64,000 bases of DNA, taken from the NCBI GenBank assembly GCA_023055505.1, contig JALIRH010000007.1, positions 14,862,273-14,926,272 of the forward strand. The letters are read 5' to 3'. Below, piece after piece: positions 10,101-24,263 of this stretch. Under the pieces are notes generated by a model. The model made no database searches. It saw only the letters and a list, made by a program, of their open reading frames with translations, and had not been told where the DNA came from. The number at the start of each line of letters is the position of its first letter. Within the stretch, counting starts at the first letter, position 1. The translations under genes and the position numbers were made by a program. This DNA is from Callipepla californica brunnescens. Lineage: Eukaryota; Chordata; Aves; Galliformes; Odontophoridae.

Positions 10101-13100
10101 TGGAAACTTGATGAAATTATATTTATCCTCAGATACATAGACTTACTATTAATTTAACTTTATTTAGTTCACTTTGCTTCGTAACAGAAGTATGCAAAAT
10201 TTAATTAAAGAGTACTTTAAGAGTACAAGAATAAAGGGAGTTTTATTAATGCACTTCAAACACACAACTGTAGTTAATTCAAATCACTTTCCCGAGTGCT
10301 CCTACATAACCAAGGCTAGAGTGACACCCAAACGTGGGAAACTGTGCTGTAGCTTTAGATAATGACAGAGTAAGGAAGAGAGCTATAAATATTTCTACAA
10401 AAGTCATTACCCAACTTTGATGATTAATTAGTTTTCTAATAAAGTGTGCAGAAACCAGTGGCATTTTCCTAATTTTTCCTCAAGTAAATGCCATTCATAT
10501 TTTCTTCTCATTATAGTGAACTAGAATGAAAAAGTATGTTAGCATGCACAGGTAGAGCTTATTTTAACTTCTGTCTTAGGCTGACTTACTGAAGTCTTGG
10601 CCTCATTGAAGTGGTTGTCACTGACTTTAGCAGAGGTGTATTTAAATCCACAATAACACAGTACAAAAAGGAGACAAAAAAAATTTTATGCAGTATAGGA
10701 ACATCAACTTAACATAAACAAATATTTTAGCAGATTAGCTCTTGGTAAAAATTTCTCTGTGGATAAAACTAGTTTTCAATTTGAGGTTTCCTAATCTGCT
10801 AATAAAAATACTGATCCAAGTGTTTTTATTGTCCCTTATACTTTTGAGATCAGTATGATAAATGAGTTTTTGTTACTTAGCATTCACTGTAGGAAGATTC
10901 ACTTCATCTGCTTCACAAACTAGTTAAAAGAGTGATTTTTTTTCCTCTCCATTCCATCTCAATCATAGCAGTGATATCAGATACATAATACAAAAGCAGA
11001 CTTGGCTTTTGTCCCATTTCTTCTGGCAGTCTTACTAAGATGGTTCTGAATGAGTAATTGAAAGGAAGGACATCAAAATCAACAGGTGTTAGGCCAAGTG
11101 CCTACATTCTATTATGCTAAAAGTCAGATTATTTGAATTTATGTCCACCTGGACAATTTGAAAGACTCTCCAATAGGAGAGGAGGGGTACTGGAAAAAAA
11201 AAAAAGCCTGTCCAAACTGTGAGGTGCCTTGTACCTGAGCACAAATTGAGTCCCAGAGGGCTCAAAAAAGTCCTGGTCCAGTCTGCCTGGCAGATTCAGG
11301 TTTTGTGTATCGTGCTGTAGATGTGAAAAGTGCAGGCATAGAGTTTGAAGTTGAACATTCTAGTCATGTCATCTTCATTTAGGTTAGTCCTTGGAGACCA
11401 GCTTATACAAGGAATTCAACCAATTTTCTACATACTTTATCCAACTGTGTAGATAATCTACACTTAGAAAATCTAGATGGCAGTTTATGTGGCTTAATCC
11501 TATCAGATTTGCCTGCCTCTAACTTTGTCTTCATTGAAAATAGTTTTATTACAGTTTATTTTTTCCAAAGTCAGGACTCTAATACAAAGTGCTCCCAAAA
11601 CTTCAAAATTTTCAGCAGTTACTATTCATCACTGCTCTCAATGCACTAGCATGTAAATCAAGTGCAGATCACCAAGGAAACTGGAAGTCTGATTCCTTAC
11701 ACCTTTCTTAGTATATCTCCAGCAAGACATAAGTCTACAAAAATCTAGATTTTCCACCTTTTTAATGTCACCTAAAATATTAGCTCCAAATAAATTTTCC
11801 CCCGAGTGTTCGCTAATAATGTGCTGTCATACTTAAAATAAAGGTCTGCTGTAGGAATGGTGCATACAGGTGAGCTGTAGTTACTTTCTGTGACTATCTT
11901 ATTCTGAATATATGTCAGGCATTCCTTATGTTTAGAGTTAAGGGAAGCTTGCTTCAGCCACAGGGGTTTATGCCAGTCCTTGAATTGGGCTATTTATACC
12001 GGCTGAGAATTTGCTTATGTGTAAGAAGCCTGTTTCGAGAGTTCAGAGATTTCAGTGAATGCTTCAGTTAAAAGAATTTACCTTCCGTGGGGAAATTTGC
12101 ATACTAGTACTTTTTTCTAGTAGTAATTGTATAACTTAAATTTGCATACTTTTCATTGGATTTAAAATAATGTAATTCTTTAATAGATTTTCCATTCTTT
12201 CCACTTTTGATGAATCTGCATATTCACATATTACACTTTTATATAAAGTCGCTCAATTCTTGAAAACCCACAGTATTCTTCTCCTGGCTTTAGTAGTCCC
12301 AGTGCATACTTGGCATACAACCTTTTGCTTTCAAAATCACAATAATTTACCACAATTTTCATTTGGTCAGTAACTTACATCTACTGTTAGCAACAAAAAG
12401 CAAAAGTCCTGTCAGTTACTTGGGACTGAGACATTCAAATACTTCAGAGAATTGTGGATCAATATAAAAACTAGTAAGCTTACATTTCCTATGAGGCCAA
12501 ATGTTTAGATGTACAAATGCCATTGTAAACAATTCCCCATTGTCTGTAATTCTATTGCATAGTGCCATAATCTTATAATCCTGCTTCTGCAAGCATGGTT
12601 TTAAATATTCACACTAGGTTTGGCAATTGGTCTGTTGGGCTTGAGGGTAAGCAGCATAGTTATCCTACATTTTGCTCTTAAGAAATACCAAGTAAATAAA
12701 GTTTCCTTTGAATTTCAAAGCAAATAACATCTGGTTTAGTCATCGTGTGCAGGGACGAGTTCAGCAGCACAGGAGCCTGCATTTGATCAGTTCTGCCACT
12801 GCCTTTAAAGGCAAATATTGAACTGTTTCAGATGGTGTAGGATAACTCAGCTATCAAGTCACCAAACTAATCAATTTATACATAATAGATCATAACACTC
12901 TTCTTTTGCTTTATTCTCGAAGAAGGGCTTGGCACTTCAATGTAATACTGCACCACATCCTCCTTGTGTAAGCTGATGAAGCCCAGCAGTGAGGTCATTT
13001 CAGCGGGAATCGAGCATATCTCATTGACCTAGATTGCAAGCTGAATACCTGTTGCACAGCTGAAACCTACTGTATGATCCAGAAGATCGTGTACATTAAG

Positions 13101-15238
13101 CACTGAACTCCCTACTCACAGGACCTGGAAGCTCCCTGTGCTGCAGGCATCCCACTTCCCCAGATTTGACAGCCACCAGATGAGAGGAGGTGCAGCAGCC
13201 AGGTGGTGAGAAGGAAATCATCTTGTTTCTGCTGAGCTTTCTCAAAAAAGCTTTGGCTGTCTGGCCAACAGTAGGTTTCTTCAGGCTGAAGTGATGCAGC
13301 AAGGGTGACGGTGTCTCCTGTTTATGAAGTGTCCCACAGCAGAGGCATTTCTGTGGCTGGGATCCTGGGCCTGGCAGCAGGCTGCAGATAGCGTTGGGCT
13401 TCTGGCTGAAGCAGGCCATAGACCAGCTGGAAGGAGGGCAGCTGGAGGACGAAAAGGAAGGGCCTGGCTCAGCAGGAGACTTCCTAAAGAATTTTTCCTT
13501 CAGGACTGTTGCAGCTGCTCATTTGTGTAAAGAGCAACTATATTCCAGAAAGCTGGATCTGGAACCTTAATTCTCCCCCTTCCTGTTAGCACTGAGGATT
13601 TTTTCCTGCAAAAGTGCAAAAGGGATCTGCTGTTTTCTACATATGCATCTTTTAAACAACTGCCATAGAATACAACGTGGCACGGAAAGAAGTATCCACA
13701 CAAACAGCAATGGAGTGATTATTTATCCATGCACCTGCTAGTAAAAGAAAAATGATTTTCTCAGATTGTTTACCAGAATACTCCTCCAAGAAGTCTGCTG
13801 CAGGATGTGCAGACATGGGATGAGTGACTCAATGAAGAGACCCAGTGGTGGTAAACTGATTCCATTTTGTTCAACTATTGCCAGTATTCCTCACGCTACT
13901 GACAGAAGCCCCCAGCAGCAGGGTCTGAGTCCACCAAAGTGAGGAATTCCTCCCGTAACTCTACTATAAAGCTCTGTCTGATGCTCAGCAGAGGTAATGC
14001 AGCCTTTGTCTTAGCCACAGCTGCAGGAAAGAAAAAAAAATTAAAGGGCATGTACCCAAACATATATTGCTGCATATTTGTCTTTAATTACTTGAGTCTT
14101 GTGTTCCAGAGAGACATGCATAACTTCGCTGTGAAATTTTTGAAAGCTTCACCATCACATTAACTACGATAGCCAACAGAACAGTAACTAGGCAAACAAA
14201 ACCAAAGTTTTTAACCTAATTACAACAAAGTGCAAAGAAACTCAGCTAGTCATACGCATATGCAGACATTTTCTCCATTAAGCAAGCCCATGGGGAGATG
14301 CCTGAGTAAACAACTGAACTATGCTAGCATATAAATCAATAGACCTAGTCAATAAAAATAGTCATCCCACTGCTGACCCCCTCTATGAAAAAAGTCACTG
14401 CTGTTTCTCCTGCGGGTCTGTGGAAAAATTAATATAACATCAGTAAAATCTAGGATTTGTTTTTTAGTAGAGGTCCAGACAGGGGTTATAATGCATGATA
14501 GTGTGAGACGGAATAGATCACAGAGATCTTGTCCCCAAAAATTACTCTTTTTTGGTTGGTTATATTTTTTAACTCCAATTATTCATTTATTTATTTGTTT
14601 TTCTTTCTGAAGGCAGGTTAATAATGTTCCACAGCCTTAGCATCATGTCTAAATTGTGCTAATGCAGCTGGAGGGTGACTCAGTACCACCCATGCTGGCA
14701 GGGTAGTGACATTTCTAATGGGTTACTGCAGGATATGCCTACTGGGGATGTAAATTATGTGCTGATGTACATTCTAGAAAGTCAGTATGGTCTAAATGAA
14801 TATTAGCTCTTCATGGTCCCATGGCCTGTGTGATGTCTATATAGAGCTGTTCCTTGTTATTCCAGTAGAGTCATATCACACCAAGCACAACAAGCTTCTT
14901 GACTTTAAGACATTGCTCTTGAAGCAGCACTAGTTCAATCAGCAATGAAAATATCCTTATTGCAGGATAAATGCAATAGAAAAAGAAAAGCAGTAGCTTT
15001 GCCACTAAAAGTGCTCATACTGATAACGCAGCACATGGCAGTTTTGTCATGTGCCAAGATGAGACCCTCCAGTTTTGCTTCCTAGTCCAACTCTGCAACT
15101 GCAGGATAGTGAAGGAGAGCTGTTGTAGCATCTGCCTATTGTTTCAGTCTCAGAATGAACAAAACTGCTGTCCACAGTAAAAGAATGCACATTTTAAGTT
15201 TAATGGAAAATTTCTTTCCTTTCTACACATATGTCAAA
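7169..15238. other. Intergenic, AT-rich, long gene-free stretch
   Basis: Eight kilobases without a supported gene or recognisable mobile element. A GC-richer patch at 13,090-13,560 holds open frames on both strands (13096-13419 -, 13324-13530 +), but no splice pair or family likeness. T- and A-rich runs occur near 9250-9300. On the - strand near 7882-7845 a good acceptor and a GTAAGT donor frame a 25-base block that I do not believe without support. Confidence 0.5.
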
Positions 15239-15290
15239 ATCATAGAATGGCTTAGGTTGGAAGGGACCTTAAAGAACTCTAGTCCCTCTG
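15239..15290 (-). mobile_element. CR1 LINE 3' fragment
   Basis: The blocks 'atcatagaatggcttagg' and 'ttggaagggaccttaaag' are the extreme 3' end of an inverted CR1, truncated after about 50 bases. Confidence 0.85.
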
Positions 15291-18200
15291 TCATGAGGGG
15301 AGGGCTGTGATTGTTTGTGTGCTGTTGTACTGCAGATTTGTAGACTGTTAAATTTAGACTAATCTGTACAAAACCTGTCATGTTTCTTCATATCTATCAC
15401 CCTTTTTGTTATCTGCTCTCTTGTAGTTCCCATCTGTGAGTGATTAGACATCTGTGAGTAGGTAATGTTACAAGATTAGATACAGAAATATTCCAAGAAA
15501 TGTGGAATATTTGTACTGTGGCTTACTGTAATGTTTGTCTCCTATAAAATGGAAGTGTTTTAACGTTGGCCTGGAAGAGTGAACTGAAGCACTGCAAAAA
15601 ATGCAGATCCTTACAGAATGAAGATGCTCTTCACCAGAGACAAGCATTGGAATTCAAAAATTTATTGCTGGTGTTTTGATTTTTATGTGCTTCTGTATTA
15701 GCTAAAATGTAAAAAAAAAAAAAAAATGGCACTTTAATATAGCAGTGAGCTTATCTCCCAGCCAAGAGATGGAGAGTGCAGTGCGTGTGTTATGCCATCA
15801 GAAGTAGCAGGGACTCTTATAATTGTTTAGCACAAGCAGAAAACAAGCTCTTTGGTACCATTTGTTCATCAGCTAATGAATGTCTTGTGTGTTTGGAGGT
15901 GTTCCATGAACCGTGACCCTGCAGTAAAATTTATTGCTCTTGCTTGTTACAGTGGTCAGTAGCTGTTTCATTTTAAGCTATTGTATAGAGATCTAAAGCA
16001 TGCAACTTAGCACTGCCAGTGCCTGTGGGGATGCTACTAGGCTGCTGCAAACATAACGTTTGAGTCCTTTAGGGACAAGTTGTGTCTTGAAGCTATTAAG
16101 TTCTGAATGAAAACTGCAGTGAAGCTTTGTTTGTTCTGATTGAACTGGCATTGCTGAAAAGATTTGGCTGATAATAATTCAACCAACGGTATATTAGCAC
16201 ACAAAAAAAAAAAAAAAAAAAAAAAGTGCAAGTGTTATTAACGTTATGATATAAGCTGCAGAAAGCAAGAAAAAAATAAGTGGAAAGGTACAGTTATATT
16301 CAGGCCAAAACTGACATGTGTGATGTACAGTGTGACATCCAATCCAGAGTGGCTTAACAACTCAGTATTTGCTATATGCCAATTTAATGCAACAGAGCAA
16401 GGCAGAAATGTCGAATTTGTGTGGCCCAATATTTAGTGGAATGTAGATCCGGGTATGGACTAGATAGAGTTATGGGGACACACAGAAACATTTAATAAAA
16501 ACCACCCAGATGAGCCATTATTCTACGTATTTTTAACAAGATTGCTCCATTAGTAAAAACGCATTTTCCAGAGGTAATTTCTGCTGCATTGAGGCAGAGC
16601 TCCTGCCATCCATGATTTCGTAGAGGTCCTGACCCAAGCCCCAAGCCTGCAGGCTGCAGGCAGTCACAACGTGCCCTGGGCAAGTTCCCATCCCAGACAA
16701 GAGGAATCCACTCCCTGAGACGTGCTCTGAGGGCACTGCCAGCGTGTGGCAGCTTGGGCTTTGAAAAATGAAGCAGAAGTGCCAGGAAAGAGGGAAAAAA
16801 AATAAAAAAGTAAAAAAAAAAAAAAGAGCTGAAAAGACTAGCCTATTGATGTCAAAACTGTGGAAAAGAAGCGTGATAAAAAACTCGATATTACATAGCA
16901 CCTCCTCCTGGTCTCCACAAATCTACCTGACAAAGCCAGTACAACCAGTTTTCTCAATCTGCAAGACTCATTGCCTCAGTTCTAGGCAGACAGAAGAGAG
17001 CAGATTAAATAAACACACATGAGAGAATGAAGTGTTTGGATGAAAAGACAGGATGGAAATCATTTACTTGTTTGTTGTCACTGCAGTCATTTATCTACAG
17101 TTTAATTTTTTTTTTCTGTTCTGTGCCTCTTGGTTCATCCACTTGACACACTGGTTTACCGTTTACCTGGCAGGAGTGCTTTGGCTGTCACTAGGTGGGT
17201 AAGTTTCACCTCTGGTTCTACTTGGCTCAGTGCTTCGGAAGGGTTTTTATCTTTTTTAGATTCCTGAGAAAAAGACACAGGAGATCTATAAAATATTGTT
17301 GATATTAATCTGGGCTGAAGTGAGGTCATGTATTAAGGACCTGACGTAATGGAAATTATGACAGTGACCTGCTCCTATCACATTCAGTATTTCTTATGTG
17401 GGAAGAGTTTTGACTGAAACCTTGCAGGGCTCTGTTATAAATATGTGCATAAGGGAGGAATGTGTTAGCACATTTAAGGAGGGAAAGAAAGTATTAAAAG
17501 TATCTTAAAATCTAAATACTTAAATATTTCTTTTAAATCTATGTTTAGGCAGTTACAGATGGAATTTAAAGCTGTTGAACAATTCCAGATGTAACCACCT
17601 TCAGAAGGTGCTGGGAATACTGCAGCCCCCTCAGCCCCGGCAGAGAACTGGTCTGATATTTAGCTATGCATTCAAGTAACCTCAGACATTCGGCTTGGAA
17701 GATGCTGTCTGAAAACTGAATATTTGAAAAACCAACAAAAAAATTCCAAATCCTCTATTAGCAGCAGTTAGCCTCTGTCAAACATTGGAAGACCTATGGG
17801 ACAGCTTTCCGTAAATACCAGCAAAAACATGAGGAAACCAGTTTCTTCTTCCTGATTAAATAACTCCCTAAATCTTATTCTTTGGACCAACAGTTGGCAG
17901 TGCGCTCTCAGAGTTACTACTCACTGCCAGCATGAAAACGCTGGGGCTGATTCAGCAGCCATAGCACACTGTAAATATTGAAGCTCATGGAAAGGAGTGC
18001 AGCATGGGAGTAACCTTTTCCTCCCTTCTGCATACTTCCAGCTGCTTCATGCCCTTCTGCACAGTTGTGAGCACTTGAACTTGAAGCAGAGAGCTAGCAG
18101 AGGCTGTGGAGCAGTGCTGGGGGTGAGCTGGGCAGGTGCCATCATTTGCTGTGCTGCCAAGAGGTTCAAAGGTGCCTCCCTTCAGCTGCAGTGTGCAGAG

Positions 18201-20727
18201 TGGATGTCCAGTGAGACCCCTGCTTGCGCTGCCCAGAGCTGAGCATGAAGCTTACTAACTGATGGGAGGTGGAGATTGTTCTATACTACAGCGCAGGGGC
18301 AGCAAAGGCTCAGAGATGCATCCCTGCTGGGGCAGGCAGAGGCACTCAAGCTACTTGGCAGCAAACCTTTTGTGCAGGTGCAGAGAGCAAAACAGACTCT
18401 CCTTCAGATTTGTACATCAATGAGCGTAAAATACCCTCCTGCCTTGCATGCGTGTCTGAGCTTTGGGCCTTCCTTTCAAGGCCTAATATTCTGTGGAGAA
18501 CAAGTGAGCCAGTGAAATGTTTCCTCTGTAGTGCCTGCTGGCTGGTGTCTGAAGTAGATAATACCGCCCAAATGAGCATGCTGCATCTCTGCTCAGAGAC
18601 CACTGAATTAACAGTGGCAATAATACATCACAGGCATTCATTTCCTGTCTGCTCAATGAGGAAATGATATGCACTTGCTGTAGATTAAAATCCCACAGCA
18701 AGAGGTAAGGCAAGCCAAACGGATCACCAAATTCACTTGAACACCACTGAAATGTACTCGTGTGGCACCAGGTCCCCCTGGTTATATCCTGGCGCTGGTC
18801 TTATGGGTTTTGTTGATAGAGCTCATGCCGTTTTCCACAGCTGTGAAATGGTGAAAACAGAAAAAAAGTGTCATGTTTTGTATCAGTATGATTTGTTGGT
18901 ATAATTGTTTACATCTTAAAAATGGCATCCTGGCCAACACTGCTGTACTACCACATTTTCCAGGGCCAGGTTTAGTACTGTTATGCTAAACTGAGAAATG
19001 ACAATGGCTTTAAGCACACTGGCATTTAAGCTGCTCCACCTGAGGTATTCCCTCAGGAAAAGGGCATCTTTCCCATCACAGAACCAATCACTGGAACAGT
19101 TCTGGTGAATTTCAAATAGATACAAACAGGAGATACAAATTCCAAAGTGAACATGCTTGGTGACATGGACCAATCATGTACAGTCACTGCTGCAGGACAA
19201 GAACAGACTGAAAATTCCAGAAGAGGAATGTAAGTCATTTCTGTCTGAATTGCAAAAAAGCCTGACAGAACACCCTGCTTCAGCTTGAAGGGTTTGGTTA
19301 CATCCACGAATAAAGAAAGTACTTCTTTTTTGCAAGGTAAATTGTTTTTCTTCTGTGGTTATTTATTATTATTATTTGTTATTTGTTTGGTTTTGTTCTC
19401 TTTTTTTTTAAAGGTCCATTTGATATTCTCTAGAGAAAATAAAAACCAGAGTGTGCAGAGCGTGTGTGTGGTTTTACAGCAGGAAAAGAAAAAAGAAACG
19501 TTCAGAGCATGCTGATCATTAGTGCTCAACAGGAAAGAGCAGAAGTAGAATTTATTTCTGTGGTATAAAGTGCAATTCATGTTTGTAGTGAACAGAGCTC
19601 ACTCAGCATTCCTCCATCACCAAAACCTGTCCCAAAGGAGCCGACACCTCTGCCCATGGAGAAGGGTATCCAGCATGGAGCACACACTGTGCCAGTGCAG
19701 AGTAGGGCTCTGGGGTCACAGCTCTGAGCAGGCAAGACCAAGGACCAAAGGCACAACTGTCCCATGTCCAAGGGCACCCCTGACCAGGAAGGGGTGTCCA
19801 TCTGTTCACGGGGCAGCTGCATGTGGTGTGAGTAACCAAAGTCATGGAGTTGGACCCCAGTGACAGTGCTCTGGAAAGAAGTAGTAGTCATCCCAGTCAC
19901 GTACAGGGCTCTTTCTCACTCCCACATCACGTATAGAAAACATGCTTTTGTGTCCAGGTTGACGCCTTCTACACTTCCGAAAAAAAGAAGAAAAAAATAG
20001 AATAAAAAAGAAAAGATTAAAAAGGCAAACACTTGTGCAGTCTTTCACATCCATCATCTCCAAGGCAGACTGCATGAAGTACAATGCTGGCTCTCTTCAC
20101 AATTTCAAGCAGTAATTGAGTCATATTTCATCATGTAAACACACATTTAAAAGCACTTTTATCAAAGTTCTTATTGTTTCTGAACAGTTTTATCTCTATG
20201 CTATCACTATTGCTTTGGTGGGGACATTTAATGCCAGGGAATCCCCACCTCTATGACTGTACTATCATCTCGTGTTTTCAGAATTAGCACTTAGTTATGC
20301 CTCACATGAAATATCATGTGAAATCCCTGTGAAAAGATAGCTATTCGCAAGAGCAACAAATTGCAGAGGAGAAAACAAGGAGGGGAGGAGAGCCACAGTC
20401 TGGTGATGTGAGATTGTTGGATGCTAGGGGGCTTGCATCCTTTGGTTAGCCAGTGTATACCTCCTTCTTGCTGTCTCTGTCTGCAGCCCTCAGGATCAAG
20501 TAGAGACCTGGAGAACTTGGGCATGTAAGCATAAGCTTGAAACGTATGAAACTAGTAACAAAACTTGTATGATTGTACCATATGCTCCAAGATTCTCTTT
20601 TTACAGATTCTGTAACTCATACAGTATCAACAGCAGGGCATGTGGCACTCCACTGAATATCCAGAAGCAACTCTGGCTAAACTTACTAAAGGAAAAATAA
20701 TGGCTTTTCCCCACCATACTTTAACTT
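15291..20727. other. Intergenic with A-rich simple repeats
   Basis: No supported gene. Poly(A) runs lie at about 15710-15726 and at 16203-16225 (23 A), and A-rich sequence around 16796-16825. 17.9-18.7 kb is GC-richer and has overlapping open frames on both strands without splice support. 19.6-19.9 kb is another GC-richer unique patch. I see no CR1 copy in this interval. Confidence 0.5.
16203..16225. repeat. Poly(A) tract, 23 bases
   Basis: Uninterrupted A run. The sequence before it has no coding character or polyadenylation signal in the expected place, so I do not call it a processed pseudogene tail. Confidence 0.9.
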
Positions 20728-20788
20728 TTGATTAGTCTTGAAGAGCTTGGACTAGATGATCTATTGGTCCCTTCCAACCAAACTGTTC
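20728..20788 (+). mobile_element. CR1 LINE 3' end
   Basis: 'gcttggactagatgatctat' and 'ggtcccttccaaccaaact' are the last 60 bases of a CR1, directly followed by a microsatellite instead of the usual short octamer tail. Confidence 0.9.
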
Positions 20789-20848
20789 ATTCCATTCCAT
20801 TCCATTCCATTCCATTCCATTCCATTCCATTCCATTCCATTCCATTCC
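20789..20848. repeat. (ATTCC)12 microsatellite
   Basis: Twelve perfect ATTCC units begin exactly where the CR1 octamer tail should be, so the array probably grew from that tail (ATTCTATG to ATTCC). The + strand open frame through it gives an artefactual Ser-Ile-Pro-Phe-His repeat. Confidence 0.97.
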
Positions 20849-20854
20849 ACTTGA

Positions 20855-20903
20855 CATTATTCTATGCTATTCTACACTATTCTATGCTATTCTATGATTT
20901 GAT
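20855..20903. repeat. Decayed TATTCTATGC tandem repeat
   Basis: Imperfect 10-base units (tattctatgc, tattctacac, tattctatgc, tattctatga) follow the ATTCC array. They keep the ATTCTATG core of a CR1 tail and mark its far edge. Confidence 0.85.
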
Positions 20904-23887
20904 TAGACTCTACTACTCTACTGTGAGCTTTCTATGAGTGCCTCGAGTTATTATTTAAAATTATTCTGAAGCATCTATTTCTCTTTGGTGATCCTAGGTT
21001 ACAGAATATGACAAAAAATCTTAAAAATGTTTATCTGGGAGATTTGCCCAGATGCCAGTGAAAAGCAGGGTTTATATGTCTGTGGTTGTAGCTGCAGTGT
21101 TTGAGACCAGAGGTCTGACCTTCTGCTGTCTGTGAGCAGACGTTAGCTGCTCCTTGGGGAAAAAGGATTACAGGAGGGAGTGGTGTTTCTCTAAATGCAC
21201 TTTCCTTCAGCTTTCAGCAATCTCCGACATAGGGAAATTAACAACCCTTGAAAAAATATCTTCCTGCAAATTTGTCCTTTAGCTTTTCGAACATAGTTAT
21301 TCACCTGACTTTCACATCTGGCAGTAATGCATGCTAAAATTTCCATTTTCCAGTATACAAAGTTTTTCTTTGTTTTGTTCTAAAACTTTGAGTAATGAAT
21401 GCATTGATTGCTCCCTGATTCCTGTGTCCATGCTACCTGTGGTTTTAAAGACTTCTGTCATAGCTGCTGTGCCTATTTGAAGGGAACAAGTCATTGTCTT
21501 CTCATATAATTTGCTTTCAATTCTGGCTTCCTATGACATCATGGCCACAGTCACATATTGTCATCAGAGACGCATCAACTTCTGTACCAGATACTGTTTC
21601 TTAGAGGTGGGAAACAAAAATAGCTTTCAGCACTCAAGATACAGCTACACCATGAATTTCTGTAACAGCATAATGTTTTCTGGTTTGTCCATTTCCCAAT
21701 AAACCCCAATTTTGAATTTCTGAACAATACCATTACTGTTGTCCACACTGACTTGCATCTCCATCACCTCCTTTGAATTCCACTGACAGGACTTCGCACT
21801 CATCTGTGCTAAGTGGAACAAGGAACTTCCACAGATGAAGAACACCACAACCACCTGTCTTCATGTCCTGTTTTCCAAATGATCCCTCTAATCTGGTTTA
21901 TGATACGTGCCTGCAGAGAGCCTCACAGGGTGTTGGTGGTGCTCTAAGAGTTGCTGAGTATTGGAAAATAACCTGAAGTAGCTTACCAAAACCACGCTGT
22001 TTATTTTTTTCAAGATGGATTGGTACATCATATGTCAAATAATCATGTTAGCAAATCAAAATGGCTCCTACACATCTTTAGGAAATATGTGTATTTTTAT
22101 TTTGGACTATGACAAATACACTTTATACTGCATTCATAGCTATGAGGCATGTGAAGCTATATACATACTGTACTTGTTAACATATGTCTGCAATAGGAAA
22201 TAATGGAAGCAATAAAAACAATGCAGGGCTATTGTTGACTCACTGGCAAAAGCTATGGTTGCATTAGGTAGCATTTCAATAGAGGAAAAAATGCGTTTCT
22301 ATAGAAGAAGCCAGGAAAATGAATACGCAAATGTTTTATATACTGCTCAAATGTTTCACTGTTCAGTCTTAGCAAGTTGTTTCACAGGGAAGTTTTGTTT
22401 CAGTTTTTCTTCACATCTTAGTGGCAGTTGAGGAGAGAGAACAGAAGTTAGCCACATTTCCTCTGAGTTCTGGCTTCTTTTTGCAGATCTGTGTGGGACA
22501 CCCCTCTCTTATTGACCTTTCAGAAATAAAATGTAACACACGAGAAGGCTCTTGAGCGGATAGCACTGACATAAGCAGCCTTTCCCACCCTTCCTGCTAC
22601 CACCTCCCTGAGATCACACTGCCAAGAGTGCCTTCAGGGTTCCTCTTCCCCTCTCTGGGTTGTTGGCAGCACAGTGCAAATTTGGCCACCCCAGTGCTGC
22701 TGGAAGACCTTGGACTGCCTGCCCTGAGGGCTGCTCAGTGCTTGGAGGGCCTCTGAAATAGCTATTGCAGAGCACTCTTTGGGCAAGGCATCCTCTCTGG
22801 ATGCTCCTGTTTCAGAACAAGAGTGCCGTAATCCATATTCAGAGGTAATTCAGTAAGAGTGCGGCTGCACAGAGACTTAAACTAAAATAGCGATTCAAAA
22901 ATAATTGCTCTGGAATAATAATTAGAACACTCATTTCTGCATCAAACATCCAGGAATACCTCTTCCACTGTATTTCCACACGGAGATGAGCCCTGAGCAT
23001 TCTGCCATCTGTGTTTTCCTCAGTCAAGTGAAGAAAAGTCCTTTAGCCAAAGTCTTGGGAAATCAACTGAAAACCACTGAAAAATAAAAAGCTGCTCTTG
23101 ACTGCAGTTGTTTTGACAACAAATCAATCAAAGGTATCACGCTTTATTTTTGGTGCCTGAAGAGATGAATTCAGAAGCTGTAGCTCCTGTTGCGTCACTG
23201 AGTTACTCATTGCTTTAAGCTTAAATAAAGATGATTCATGGGCAATTAATTGCAAGGAAGAGAAATGCCATTTAGGATTCTAAAGTAATAGGGCTGTTTA
23301 TATATTTGGCATTGTATTTCAGGCGGGGCTATACAGGTATAGATTGGCTCTAGAGGGGTCAAACCAAAAAGTCCTGGCTGTTCAGACAGCAGTCAGCCGG
23401 CACCTTGCTGCGAGCTGGGTGGGGAGACACAGGCAGCAAGCAAGGCCTGGCTCAATCCTGGGCTCCCCAGCAGCAATTCAAAGCACACCACACGGTGAAG
23501 CAGTGTTTGCTGAGCATCTGTGAGGGCTGAGCAGATTGTGCAGTCAGCCCTGCGTGCTTGGGCCTGGGGGACGCTGCCCTGGGGACACACATGGCTGGCG
23601 TTCTGTGTGGGTGCAGCCCAGGGAGGTGCCAGCTGGAACAGAAATGGGGCTGGGCTGAAGGAGCCAGCAAGTTGTAGTTATATAGCAGTAAGGAGCACTG
23701 CCAATTGAGCACTGTTTCTAGTAATGAAATGTGATGATGGGTGTCAGAAATCATGAGGGGAATGGTATTGCTGCTGTGAGTGGCAGTAGTCAGTAACACT
23801 TCTGCAACCAGCATCCTTCATGGGCAGGGAAGATTGCATTGCTGTCAGGTGGGCTGGCAGTCTATGGAGCCAAATGCTCTCCTGATG
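20904..23887. other. Intergenic, AT-rich; GC-rich patch near 23.5 kb
   Basis: No supported gene. 22,560-22,800 and 23,390-23,660 are GC-richer. The second carries overlapping open frames on both strands (23393-23590, 23452-23814 -, 23520-23708 +) that lack splice sites in frame. I do not recognise a repeat family. Confidence 0.5.
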
Positions 23888-24263
23888 TCATAGAATCATT
23901 GAAACATAGCATGGTTTGGGCTAGAAGAGACCTTAAAGATCTAGTTTCAACATCCCTGCCATGGGCAGAGTTCTCACCCACCATTCTGTCCAGGGCCCCA
24001 TCCAACCTGGCCTTGAGAACCTCCAAGGATGAGGCACCCACAACCTCTCTGGGGAGCCTATGGCAGTGCCTCACCATTCTCTGAGAATTGAACTCCTGCC
24101 TAACATCCAACCTAAATTTCCCCTCTTCTAGTTTAAAGCCATTCCTTGTTGTTCTGTCACTATCAGACCATGTACAAAGTCAGTCACTCTCCTGGTTATA
24201 AGCTCCCTTCAATATCTGAAGGCCATGATGTGGTCTCCTTAGAGCCTTCTCTGAGCTAAACAA
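23888..24263 (-). mobile_element. CR1 LINE 3' portion, 5' truncated
   Basis: An inverted CR1 of about 375 bases: tail 'tcatagaatcattga', then 'agaccttaaagatct', 'ccatccaacctggccttgag', 'tttaaagccattccttgtt' and 'tataagctcccttcaatatc', ending at 'gagctaaacaag'. The 5' end of the element is missing, as usual for LINE copies. Confidence 0.92.

Noticed and set aside
15710..15726. Poly(A) run as the tail of a processed pseudogene
   Set aside because: No coding remnant, poly(A) signal or target duplication beside it; simple A-runs are common in this AT-rich DNA.
20728..20937. Frame with a Ser-Ile-Pro-Phe-His repeat
   Set aside because: Translation of the ATTCC microsatellite on a CR1 tail.
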